From assembly GCF_949628215.1 (NCBI RefSeq), contig NC_134281.1:14518501-14582500 (forward strand): a stretch of DNA of 64,000 nt. The letters are read 5' to 3'. Source of the stretch: Phalacrocorax aristotelis (lineage: Eukaryota; Chordata; Aves; Suliformes; Phalacrocoracidae). The notes beneath the pieces are model-generated. The model made no database searches. It saw only the letters and a program-made list of their open reading frames with translations, and was not told the DNA's origin. The first letter of the stretch is position 1. Each line of letters opens with the position of its first letter. The translations under genes and the position numbers were made by a program. Below are positions 27,500-38,600 of this stretch, in pieces.

Positions 27500-28230
27500 T
27501 TCATAACGTGCCTTTCCTCCTTCCGGATCCCATCGCCATCGCCATCCTCATCCCGCTGCACGCACATGCGGCGGAGGACGCACGACACATCTGATGTCAC
27601 GAGTGCGCCCGGACTCAGCCCTCTCCGGGAGCGGAGGAGGGGTGGGGGATAGGAAAGAGGTGAGGAGAGATGGAGTAGGGGTACCGGGGGTCACCTCCAG
27701 GTCCCCTCTCCCAGCACACAGTCCCTCCCCCCAAGCATCGTCCTCCAGCAAAATGACGGCATCCTCTAAGGAGCAGCCGCTGAGATTCAACGCCGCTCTC
27801 CTCCCCTTTGTGCCCCGATTTCTGAAATTTTTTTTGGGGGGAGGGGCGATTTTAAGGCAAATTAATTACATCTTATAAATATATATGTATATTAAATTAT
27901 TTCTTGCATTTTGGCTTTGCCTCTGATATCCTGCCCACTCCCCTCCCCAACCCCAGCGGTGCCGGGCTGAACTCCCAGGTCCTCCCCGGTCCTGGCATCG
28001 CTACCCTCAGCCGCGTATCCCCCCTGCACGCCTCTCACCGTGCCGATCCGAGCCGGGCCGGGCCGCAATGGCAGCGCTGAGCGGCGAAACACGGCGGCTC
28101 CGTTGCTCCCACCGTCCGTCCCTCCGTCCCTCCCTCCGCGCCGGTGCCGGGGCGGCGAGGCGGGGATGCAGCGCGGCTGTGCGCGGTGCCGTGCGGGGGG
28201 CTGCGGAAGGGGGGATGGAGAGGGGATACA
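27500..28230 (-). promoter_or_regulatory. ABHD6: ABHD6 CpG-island promoter and non-coding first exon
   Basis: CpG dinucleotides, rare elsewhere in the window, are dense in two blocks (about 27,500-27,800 and 27,930-28,220) separated by an AT-rich spacer. A GC-box-like GGGGCGG is seen near 28,150. On the minus strand a strong donor, CACG followed by GTGAGAGG, ends a likely first exon at 28,039; transcription probably starts somewhere near 28,100-28,200. The region holds no TATA box, as is usual for CpG-island promoters of broadly expressed genes. The block at 27,500-27,800 lies in intron 1 and contains a CRE-like TGATGTCA near 27,591. Confidence 0.65.
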
Positions 28231-29030
28231 ACTGGGTTGCAAGAGGGTTGAAAGGGGGGAGGTGCTAAGGGGGGATGCGGAGGGGTACATAATGGGACTT
28301 CCATGAGGAGACAAGGAGGGGTACAACGGGGGGGGGGGGGGGGGGAGGATGCAACTGGAGTGCAAGGGGGGTGTAACGGGTATAACTGCAGGACATCATG
28401 GGGTTTCCACGGGGTTGCAAGGTGGACGCAGTGGCACTGCAATGGGGGTGTGCAAGGGGGATGCAAAGACGCTGCAATGGGGATACGACAAAGGAGCAAG
28501 GAGGCTGCAATGAGGTACAAAGGGAGCGTGAAGGAGATAAAACAGGGTGGGAGGGGGCTGCAATAGGGGTACAAGGGAGATACAACAGGGTTGCAAAAGG
28601 AATGCAAGGCAGCTGTTTAGGGATACAGTGGGGATGCTTAGGGGGGTGCGATAGCCCTCCAATTGGGGGTGCAAGAGGCAACGCAACGTGGCTGCAACAG
28701 GGATGCAGTGCAGCAGTTCAAGAGGCAATGCAACAGGGAGTGCAAGGGGAGGAATATGACAGGGTGCAAGGGGGTACCGTGGGGAATGCAATGCAACTGC
28801 AACAGGGATACAACAGGGGTATAAGGGGGTATGTGAAGGAGGCACAGCAGGGACACGAGAAGGATGCAACGAGGCTACAGAAGTTGTACAATGGAGTTGC
28901 CATGGGGATGCAACCGGGATAAAAACCGGAATGTGGTATGGCTGCAACAGGGTTACAACAAGGATGGATACAACGGGCGGGGTGGAAATGGGGTGTGGTA
29001 CAATTGCCACAGACATACAAAGGGGAATGC
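28195..29030. repeat. Degenerate GGGRTGCAAC-type minisatellite
   Basis: About 0.8 kb of plus-strand purine-rich DNA built from imperfect units of roughly 10-11 bp of the form GGGG-RTGCAAC or GGGTACAAC, often pairing into 20-22 bp units. Spacing drifts and the units have many substitutions, so the array looks old or recurrently rearranged. It abuts the CpG island of ABHD6 on its upstream side. It contains an 18-G homopolymer. Open frames inside it (Gln, Cys, Asn and Gly rich) are a by-product of the repeat and are not annotated as genes. Confidence 0.85.
28328..28345 (+). repeat. 18-bp G homopolymer within the minisatellite
   Basis: Uninterrupted run of 18 G, flanked by further G-rich units, able in principle to form a G-quadruplex. 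Such runs are prone to sequencing and assembly error, so the exact length should be treated with care. Confidence 0.75.
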
Positions 29031-32000
29031 AGCACTGCATCCCGAACAGAGACCTCACAGCCCCCTCACTTGGGGGTGGGGGAGGTCTGTCCCGTTCCCA
29101 CGTCCTGGGATAGGGCTGTGATCAGGGAGCACAGAGCTCTGCCACTTTTCCTGTGGAAAGGGCACAAAGGTTGAAATCAGAGCATCCCACTAATTCTTTT
29201 ACACCTGAAGTAGGAATTTTAAGCCTGCCATTTAGGTTACAAGGCTGTTACCTTCCCTCTCTTCCCAACAGATTTTTTTGCTCTCAAGAACTACATTTCA
29301 ACCTTAATTTAAAATTTGCTCTGATTTTTCTTAAAACTTCCACCCAAATCCTTTTACTATAAGCAAATTTACTTCCATTCCCCCTGGATTACATATCAAC
29401 TTGGTATGCACCTTTAAGATATGCCAAAAATATAAGTAAACTTAATTAAATTGGAAATTAGATCAGCTCCTGAGTAAATGCAAGCAAATTGGGTCAAATC
29501 CTCACTGCAGTGGTGCTTTGATAAAGGATGTCCCTTTGGTCTGGCAGTCTGGGAGAGCTGAGAGAACTGGTGTAAAGGGCTTTCCAGGTCAGAGTTTACT
29601 ACAATAACTAAAAGCTTTTGATAACATGAGCTGTCAGAAGAGATTTATAACTAAAATTGAGGGTTTTAGGTGGCTGGGTGAAGATGAGGCACAGCTTTGT
29701 GCAGCATTTTTGGGGTTTTGTTTGGAAAGCGTACCAGTCAAGCTAGGCTGAGCAAAGATGAGCTTCTACTAAGGTGATGTAAGCAGACATGGGCGGTATT
29801 TCACAAGCCTTTAAATGTTGTTTGCAGTCATATTTGTTTGTTCAACTTTCTCATGCATAGCCCCAAACTCCCACGGGACATGTGCAGGACAGCACTGACT
29901 CATACCAGGGATGGATTACCCATCAGCTGGTTATTCCAGGCCACCTAATGAGGACACCTCTGGAAATAGTCATAGCAAATTATGGATCTTAAAATACAGA
30001 AGCCGAAGCAGACACCTGCAGTGGTTTTATGTCAAAACCTGGCATGAGCTAACCAGGGAACCCACGCTCATAATCTCAGTGTGCAGCCATGGAGAAGGGT
30101 CATCAGGTGGTGACCTGATGGGTCACCTTTGGTGGTGATGGGGAAAGGAGGGATCTTCAGGGCTCTTCTGAGCCAGCAACTGCCAGGACGAGGCCACAGC
30201 TTCAACAGATCACAGCCCCAGCAAGACAGTTGGCAGCACCGTGATGAATTTTCTGGGTGGAGGCCAAGGCTGTGCCTCCACCCTAGCACTGCAGAGGAGA
30301 ACTTGGGCTCTCCAGTGGGGGAGCACAGGGCACAGCTGGGCTCCCTGTCCCTGCAGAGAGCAGATAAGCCCTGGGCTTGAGGGGAAGCCCCAGCAGCTCC
30401 CTGGGTACCTCCTTGAGGACCCTGCAAAGCCAATTTTGGGGTGGCTATAGTGTGGCAAGCTCAAATTAAAGGCCAGCACCTGCACTGACCTGCCCCATGT
30501 GTTTTGTTTCTCCTCCCAGCCCACAGACACAGCTCATTACATAGCTGTGGCAGCTGGCAAGGACCGAGTCACCCCCACACCACCTTCTGAGGCTGCTGGC
30601 ATTTTGGAGCCCAGTGCCAGCTATTGTGGCCGTCAGCTGAAAATTTCTCATTCCTAATGCCAGCCTCAGGAGCTGGGCTTCCCACTGGCACAGGAGAAGA
30701 GCTTTGATGCTGTGAGCAGGGCAGATGATGACTTATGATCCAGTTAGAAACAAAACGTCTTTCTAAATCAGAGTAGCCACAGGGGAAAAAAAAAATCATC
30801 AGAATTACCTGTTCTACATCCCCAGAAATGAGATGGCAAAACTTTCACATAAACTGTCTTGTTTTTCATAGGAAGGTGGAAGGTCTGGTTGGATTCAGGC
30901 CAGAGTAGCTATGGAGAATTGAAGCTTCTACCTCACCAAGCTGAGGAGCATTGTTGCTCTGCCAGATGAAAGGCTTCCATGTTATTTTCTGCTGCTGAGT
31001 GATGAATGCCCAGAGAGCACGGCAGGATTGTTTGCAACCATAACAAGTGATGGCACGCTGCTTTGGCGAAGTGAATCATCTTCCCAAGGTGACTCATCCT
31101 CATCTATTTCCACTCATGCAGTGTTGGCCCTGTGGCACGATGCTGTGAGCAATCACCAGGGAACCATGGGCATGGGAGAGCACCAGGGCAGGCGGGTGCC
31201 CCACGAACTTGGCATGGCCCCACAGCCCAGCCATGGGACCTGCTGTTGAGGAACACCTCGCTGTGCCCGGAGCAGAGGGCAACTTTAATGACATACTTCT
31301 GCCAAAATTCAACCCGAGGGCAGGGATAAGATTTCAGCTCACCCCAGTTTGTAAAGAGCAGCTCTCAGTGAGGGGTAAATAACACCTCTGGGAACTATGC
31401 TGGGCAGCCACCCTGTCACACTTCAGCGGCTTCCCTGCACAACCTGGGACAAATGCAGGAACACATGCTCCTGACTTTTAAAGTGTTATAAAGCAAGACC
31501 TACTTGCCTGTTAACAGCTTTAAATAATACTTTCTTAACTCTACTCAATGTTAATACACATATTACACACATTTTAATTACAACTTTGACTGCTAACAAT
31601 AAGGGTGTAATTATTGTCACAAAAACCTCTTTATTTTGTGGCTGCAATATCTTTATGGGGGCATAACTTCAAGGCCTTTTCTAATCATCATGCATCAAAG
31701 CCTTTATTTTGGATTACTGCGTGCTCTCCTACATCTCAGCTGAATCGCCTTGTTCAAGAAACTGAAAACATGATGAGGCATTTTTCCTTGAACTGCTTTA
31801 GTGGGCAGGCTTTCATGCTTTAAACGACTACCTGAACAACACTGACATAGTAAGTTGAAAAAAACCCCTATCAAAGTCCTGTACGAGCAAAGGAATTAAG
31901 CCCTGACTGTAATTTATTAAGTAGAACACGTACCTTCCAGAATTATAAAAGATTAAGTATCAAAGATTGACCCTATTGATTCAAAACATATCATGTATCT

Positions 32001-35000
32001 TGCACACCACATATTTTTACCCTCAAGTATACTGAACTTCCAGGGGGTCACACCAGGACACCTGCCACCATTAGACTGACACTGAAGCCACTCCCAAATG
32101 ACTATATTCAGTCTGCAGCGCAGTTGTGAACTTTAGAGATACAAAATGGCCCAAGTGCTTTGGTACTTATTAACTTGAAATTCCAGGAGACTGCAATAAA
32201 ATACTCTGACCGATGGTTGTGATAAGGTCACCGAGAGCCCAACAGTCATTTCATTTACCCAAAGGAACCTACTTTTACAGTGACGGTGACTTTGGGGCTG
32301 GCCCTTCCTGCTTCTCCCACAGACCTCCCCTCGCTTCAGTGGCTGTTGACAGAGCTGCAATTTGGGTAAAAATGATAAATATTAAGAAACACCCTACACC
32401 TTAAAGCCTGGCACATGGGAAGAGGAGAGTGTGGGCCTCTTGTCCAGAAAACAGAGCCGTGGTGGTACCTGGGGAGAACCAGCCTGGAGGTGCCAGTCCC
32501 CGCACCACCCTCTGCCCATGCTGCCAGTGCTTACCCAGAGCCACACAGTCCCCTTTGGGGGAACAGGCTTATGGGAGTGCTGAACTGGGCAGCAGGGACA
32601 CCCTGACAGGCAGGGGCTCAGGCAGACTGGGCCATCCTCTGCGCCCTTTGTAAAAGACGCACAGCAGGGCTGGTGTCCCCAGCAGTGCTAAACACCTAAC
32701 CAGCACACAGACACCACATTTTGCCCACAGGAGGTGAAACAAAGCTTCAGTGTTACTTTCAGGTGCCAAGCAAAACCCCAGGGCAATGTCATGTCCCACA
32801 GGTGCTCCCCCCTCATGGAGCACCCCATGAGTCACACTGCCCTTCAAGCCCAGAATAGGCTTCGTCTGTCATTGCAGAAGGGGATGCGGGCTTGCCCACA
32901 GTGTCTCCCTGCAATGCTCCCAGAGAAGCACGGGAAACATCAGAGATCCTCTCAGTCCATCTCTGCCAGCAAAAACAAAGCTGTGGGTGCCCCTGCTGTG
33001 AGGCAGCCAGGGCTGCGGCCAAAAGGAAGCAGCTGCGCCTGAGGAGAGAGGAGGAACCTCCACATTGCTGCCAGACCCTCGTGCCCCCGCTGTCCCATGG
33101 GGGCCCTAAGCAGGCATACGATATGGGGACACATCCCACCCCATCCATTCCCCAGCACCTTCTTGGGAGTGGAAAGATGACAGAGGGCTGAATCACTGCT
33201 CCAGAGGTAGCAATGCACCAGCCATAGCCCACATGCTGTCAGCAAAGCTTGGCTGAAGGACCCTCAGGAGGAGCAGGCAGGGCCTAGGCAGCACCCACTC
33301 ACTGCTCTAAGCTCTTGTGCAAGTTGGCTTAGGTTTGCACACAGGCTCATCTAGCTGCCTCTTCTCCCCTGAGAGTAGGGAGAGGGTGAGGAGGGGCTTT
33401 ATTCAGGAATGTCCTGTAGGTGCTGCTCAGCTGGGAGGTGGGGGTCTGTCACCCAGCATCCTCCAGTGTAAGGGCAAAAACCCAACCCAGCTTGGCTTCA
33501 CCGGCAGCTTCAGCCCTGTTGTGCAAGACCAGGACAGCCCTGAACTGGCAGGGTTCACGAACGCCCGTCAGTGGGTTTTATGGCCTGATAAGGAGCAAAG
33601 AGTACATGCACAGAAAGTGCAGTAAACAGAGAGATAAAGCAGTGCAGGAAGGAGCATGATCTCCCTGCATCCCCCCTGCAGGTCACCTCACTGCTGCCTG
33701 TCTCTGTGGAGGATGGCTCTGCCTGTCCTGCTGATAACACCTGGGGTGGAGGGGAAAGGGGAGACTGGTAAGCAAGCAGTCTTGGGGACAAACATGGCGA
33801 TGATGGTGCGTCCCTGTGGTTCAGGGCTAAAGCCCTCATAGGCAACACAACAAACATTTGCTTTTTGATGCCAGGGTAGCCAAAGTGAGCCTGGTTTTGG
33901 GGGAAGGTCCAGGTTTTGATGACTGTGACCCTGAGGCTGCAGCTGCCTTCGCAAGCCCTTGGCTTACGCTACAGTTTTAGCAAGGTCAGGCAGGAGATTT
34001 ACAGTCCCTAAAGCTTTATTAGTTTCCTCCAGAGCCTGTCCTGCCCAAGATTGGTTCATTAGAGACCCATCAGAGAGAAAGCACTGTACAATCTCTGTTA
34101 TTTTGGAGGGTCGCATGCCTGCTCCCCAAGTACCTGCGTTCATTAGCAAGCTCCAGGGCAGCATAGCAGCATGCCACTTGCTAGCAGCAATTACTCCAAA
34201 TCCCTGTCTACCCAAAATGGATTTGTGGTGACTGTTCCTGCACTCACAGCATGCACCCTGGAGAGCCCCAGCTGCCTCCCCAGCAAGACTGGGATCCCAC
34301 TGCAGTCTGCTGTACTGTATTTCTGGGAGTCCTCCATATGCAGTGTTTTGTGCCAGCTCCATCTGACCCTGTTTAACTGATTTAGACAGGGTCAGGAGCC
34401 CTGCACTGGTGCTTCTGGATCTGGATCTGCATGGGTGGCTGTGCAGGCAGGGCAGCAGTGTGCAAGCAACCTTCGGGGCTGGCCTCAGGAAAAGGCGAGA
34501 GGATGTGAAAGTACCCTGTAAGCACAGGGAAAAAAATCCAAGACACTTGAAGACATCATTTAGCCTGACTTCTTGTTACGCCTCCCACCATTATACCTGA
34601 CCAGGGGCCAACAAATGCATCTCTGGCTGAGGGCTGGCACACAATGGAGGAGGAAGGGAGGGCAGGGGGATGGTTTCCCTGCAAAAGCTGCCCCAGCTGC
34701 AGCATCCTCACGCCAGTGTCATCTTGGCCAAACTTGCGTGTCCCCTTCCACCATGCGGCATGAATCAGACCTTGGGCCACTAGACCAAGACTGGTGTGCT
34801 GGGGACACTTGGCCGGGAGTTGGGGGGCAGTGCTGCAGGCATCACATACCATCCCTAAGGCTGCACTGTGGCAGCTGAGCCAGCGGGCCCCGTTAACTGT
34901 GGGCAGATGAATGTGGCCATACCACAGCAACTGTCCTGCAGCAGGGCACATCACAACTCTGGGCAAAGGCGGAAGTGAGTAAAAGCACATGGCCTGGAGC

Positions 35001-35540
35001 ACTGGACGGTTTATCACTTTCTCACGGCATGACTTTCCAACTAAGGCAAAAGCAGAACAAAACATGAACGTGGTCAAAACATCCATGTCCAGGGTGTCAC
35101 ACCACCATTGCCTTTCACTGGGGTTTCTTGTGCCCACCACCAGTGCTGTCCAGAAACCTGTCTCCCCACCATTGCTTTCCATCCACCTCCTGGCCCTGCA
35201 GACCTCTCATCTGGGGTGGCCCAGGGAGCCTAGTTCTGGCCCAGCACTGTCTGGGATGGTCCTGGCTGGTGCCCAGGCACGGCAGACATCCCACAGTGGG
35301 TGACTTCCTTTGGAGAGGGGTGCTGGGGTCTGGCAGAGCAGTTGTTCCTCCAGGATAGAGAGGTCAGCTCGGAAGAGCTGGTTTTCCCCTGAGGCAGAAG
35401 TTGAAAGCCTCCATGCTGCTTTGTGCTGGGAGATGGAAGTGAGGGAATGGAGGAAATGGTGATTCCTGTTCATGTTCGTGATCGACACAGCTGACTGCTC
35501 AGTTTGACCTCCCAACTGGCCGCAGGGGGACGGATGCACA
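29031..35540. other. Intergenic DNA between head-to-head ABHD6 and DNASE1L3
   Basis: No exon recognised on either strand. Positions 29,200-29,470 and 31,460-31,620 are AT-rich; 32,400-33,300 is GC-rich and gives only chance open frames. The minus-strand frame at 34,556-35,182 (208 codons) has no domain I know. The region presumably holds regulatory DNA of the two flanking genes, but no element can be named with confidence. Confidence 0.6.
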
Positions 35541-35548
35541 AACACACA

Positions 35549-35562
35549 TATATATATTTATA
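35549..35562 (+). promoter_or_regulatory. DNASE1L3: TATA-like element of the DNASE1L3 promoter
   Basis: TATATATATTTATA lies 41-54 bp before the DNASE1L3 ATG. With usual spacing the start site would fall near 35,580, leaving a very short 5' UTR of about 20-25 nt. GGAA-containing words upstream (about 35,430-35,460) would suit ETS or PU.1 factors of myeloid cells, where this gene is known to be active, but this is inference. Confidence 0.45.
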
Positions 35563-35602
35563 GCCACACTCGCAGCGACTCATTTTGTTCAAGTCCCTGA
35601 AG

Positions 35603-38600
35603 ATGTTGCTCTTCATCTTGCTTTCTCTCTTCAATTACAACCCAGCTCTGAGCCTTAAAATATGCTCCTTCAACGTGAGGTCTTTTGGAGAAACAAAAAT
35701 AGCCAGACCTGAAGTCGTCAATGCTGTGGTAAAGGTAGGTTTGTTTGCCTGGATGAGACAGACATTGAGCTGTCTGAGGATTTCTTAGCTACATAATCTA
35801 ACACTTTATTTATTTTTCACAGTTGAATTTCATGTTAAAAAAAAAGAGTTAATAAGTTAAATAATTTCATACTCTTAAAGTGAAAAATCAGCCTGTGGTA
35901 GAGCAGGGTGTTTGTTGTTATTTTAGCCTGCATCGGAATATAACAGAAAAAACATTTGCTGTTTTCTTTCTTTTGGAAATGAAGTTAGGACAAGAGGAAA
36001 AACCTCTGTGTACAGTAAAAGTAATTTTCACTTTGAATCCACAGAGCTTTGTTTTGTGATACATTATTTACCTTTGTTATGTGCTAATTATTCTGAAATA
36101 TTCTTGTCTAATTAAATGTATTCTCCGGACAGCAGAGAGTGTCATATTAGAGGGTGGTACAAAATTGAAAAGCCTGATTGCTAATTTATGTAAATAAACC
36201 CTCACCATCAAGCTTCCTCTGCATGAGCTGAATATAACTCAGCTTTTTAAAAGAACCATGTTTTGGACTTAAAGATTTTGCCAGTCCCCTCCAAGACACC
36301 ACAGTACCAGAGGATGCAGTGCTTGATGTTAGAGGGGTGGCTGCATGTGCCAAACAGCAGCAGTGAGGAATGCCACTGTTTAGTTGGGCTTTAATTCTTT
36401 CATTGCAAACAGCTGGAGGAGAGGGATTTGCATTTCTGGATCATTCTTCCTATACTGTCAGCACTATGGGCAATATATACTAAATTACAGGCAATATATT
36501 AATTTCTTACAAATTTTGGGGGGCAAAATGAGGGTTTTTTTCCACAAATATCACCCACAGAGTTTGAAGAGCAACAGAACTGGGGGCAGAAGGAAGCTCC
36601 CTGAGCATGCTGGGCTGCAGGCTGAGCTGGGCTTTTCCTCAGGGAATCCCAGTGCTGGCCGTGGGAGCTGAGCCAGGCTAGGGCAGCCTTCCCCAGCTCC
36701 CCAGCACCCTGCAGCTCCTCTGCAGTGCCACAGCCCATGGGCACGGGGACCCTGTTTTCAGACCGGGTGTCACTTTGGGCTCTGTGGGCTATTTCAGAGG
36801 GCTCTGCAACAGACAAGTGGGACAGGTGAATGCTCACAGCGCATGAAGCTTTCAGAAGGCACAGTATAGTGATAGGGCCTTAGGAGTATATACACCAGAA
36901 AAAGGATGGAAACTGTTGCAGTGGGTTGATGATAGACACAAACAGGTTCTCCTCAGTGCCCCCTAACTTCTCCTGCCACATCCACCTGGGCACCCAGTGA
37001 GTTGGGATGCTTGTGTGCAGCACCAGTCCAAAGCAGAGAAGAAAATGTACATTACAAGGGGCAGGGAAGAGAAAAGCATCAGTGGCTTGGGGTGGGGGGG
37101 TGCCAAGGGCAGCACCCCAGCAGGGGCAGGCAGAGAGCAGACTCGCAGCAGCAGCTCTCACTGTCCCTTCCACTCCACACTTCCTCTTCAGGGGCAGGCA
37201 CAAAAGTTTTTCAACAAACCCAAAACTGCTCTGCTCTCAAGTTCCCTCTCCCAGCTCCCAGGCAGGCATGAGGCAGCTCTGAAAGCAGAAGGGCTTTGTT
37301 CTGGTTGCTGCCTCCTTCCCACGAGCCCAGGCTGGGCACCACTTCTTCCACAAAGGACTGTCCCTGCACCAGTAACCACTTCTTTCTAAGTTCTTTCTAA
37401 CCTTTCGAAACCCCCTATGTGCAAACTTGTTTCTGCTCCTTCCCCTTGCAGGTCATTTCTCGCTGTGACATCATGTTGCTGATGGAAATAAAGGAGAACA
37501 AGAACCAAGTTTGTCCTCTCCTGGTGGAGAAGCTTACCAGGTAGGGTGGCCGTGGGCAAGCAGGCAAATACTGTGAATGATGCTGGGCAAGAGCCCGTGC
37601 TCACCTCAGCGCTGCTTTACCAGCACAGAAGCTCAGGGTCTGGGTTCTGTCCCAGCTGTCGAGGAAGGACCAGGCTCTGGCAGCCTCGCTGAAGGCCAGG
37701 AGCAAAGCCAGATGCAGACCACTGTAGGACACATATTTTCAAATCAAAATAAAAAAGTTCGGTTCAATTTGTTAAAGATTAATTCTCAAAGGAAAACAGA
37801 AGGGAGGGAAAGGCCCTTGCTTGGCTAGCTCTGGGCTGCCTTTCTGCAGGGTTAGGAATTGCTTTAGGTCTGGAATGGCTTGCCTGGACTGACAGTCCAG
37901 ATGAAAGAGCAGCATATGCTTGGCTGGGCGTGAGACCCAGCTGAAAGAGAGACAGAGGCTGCAATAAGCAGGGAGGGGGGAGAGTGAAAGAGCCAGTGAT
38001 GGAGCATAGGTTCAGATCATAGGTCCTGAGAAGGGTTTGTTGTCTCTACAATCCACCTCTGAGGTCAGACAGGCAACATCCTGTACCTTTAGGCACAGGC
38101 AAAACTACCTCTTCCCCAGGCCCTTGTGAATGCAGAAATAAACTCATGAACAGCACTTCCATTCCAGTCAGCTGAAGGGGCTGAAGGAGGGATACAGCTG
38201 TGTGGTCAGCAAGAGACTGGGAAGGAAGAGCTACAAGGAGCAGTATGCCTTCATCTACAGGTGAGCAAGCTCCACTTGCCAATGAGCTGGCCCCTTACTC
38301 TGCCCTCCCACATCACAGCCCTGTAGAGACAGGCTGGACACGGTGATGATAACTTTGCTCTGAGGAAGCCAGAGAGGTGCAAGCTGTGCAGGTGGGACAG
38401 GTTGTGCCTGGGTGTGGGGATCGTCCCAGGCACAGCCACCAGCCTAGCTGTATCTGTCCCAGACCATGGCCCGGGGTCCAGGTCAGAGCATGGCATCAGT
38501 GTTAGACACATCCCGGTGAGCCATGAGCATGATATCCCTTATCCGCTTTATTCTGCTGCAGGCATCATCTGGTATCAGTGAAACAAACCTACCAGTACCC

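Noticed and set aside
28068-28268. Plus-strand frame starting MAALSGETRR in the CpG island, a possible divergent gene
   Set aside because: It runs antisense to the ABHD6 first exon and ends in the minisatellite; it is Arg/Ala-rich as expected from CpG-rich DNA and no downstream exon was found.
28035-29058. Open frames of 157-220 codons on both strands within the minisatellite
   Set aside because: The repeated peptides mirror the DNA repeat and are open in several frames at once.
34556-35182. 208-codon minus-strand frame upstream of DNASE1L3
   Set aside because: No recognisable domain, low similarity to any family I know, and no splice or promoter signs.
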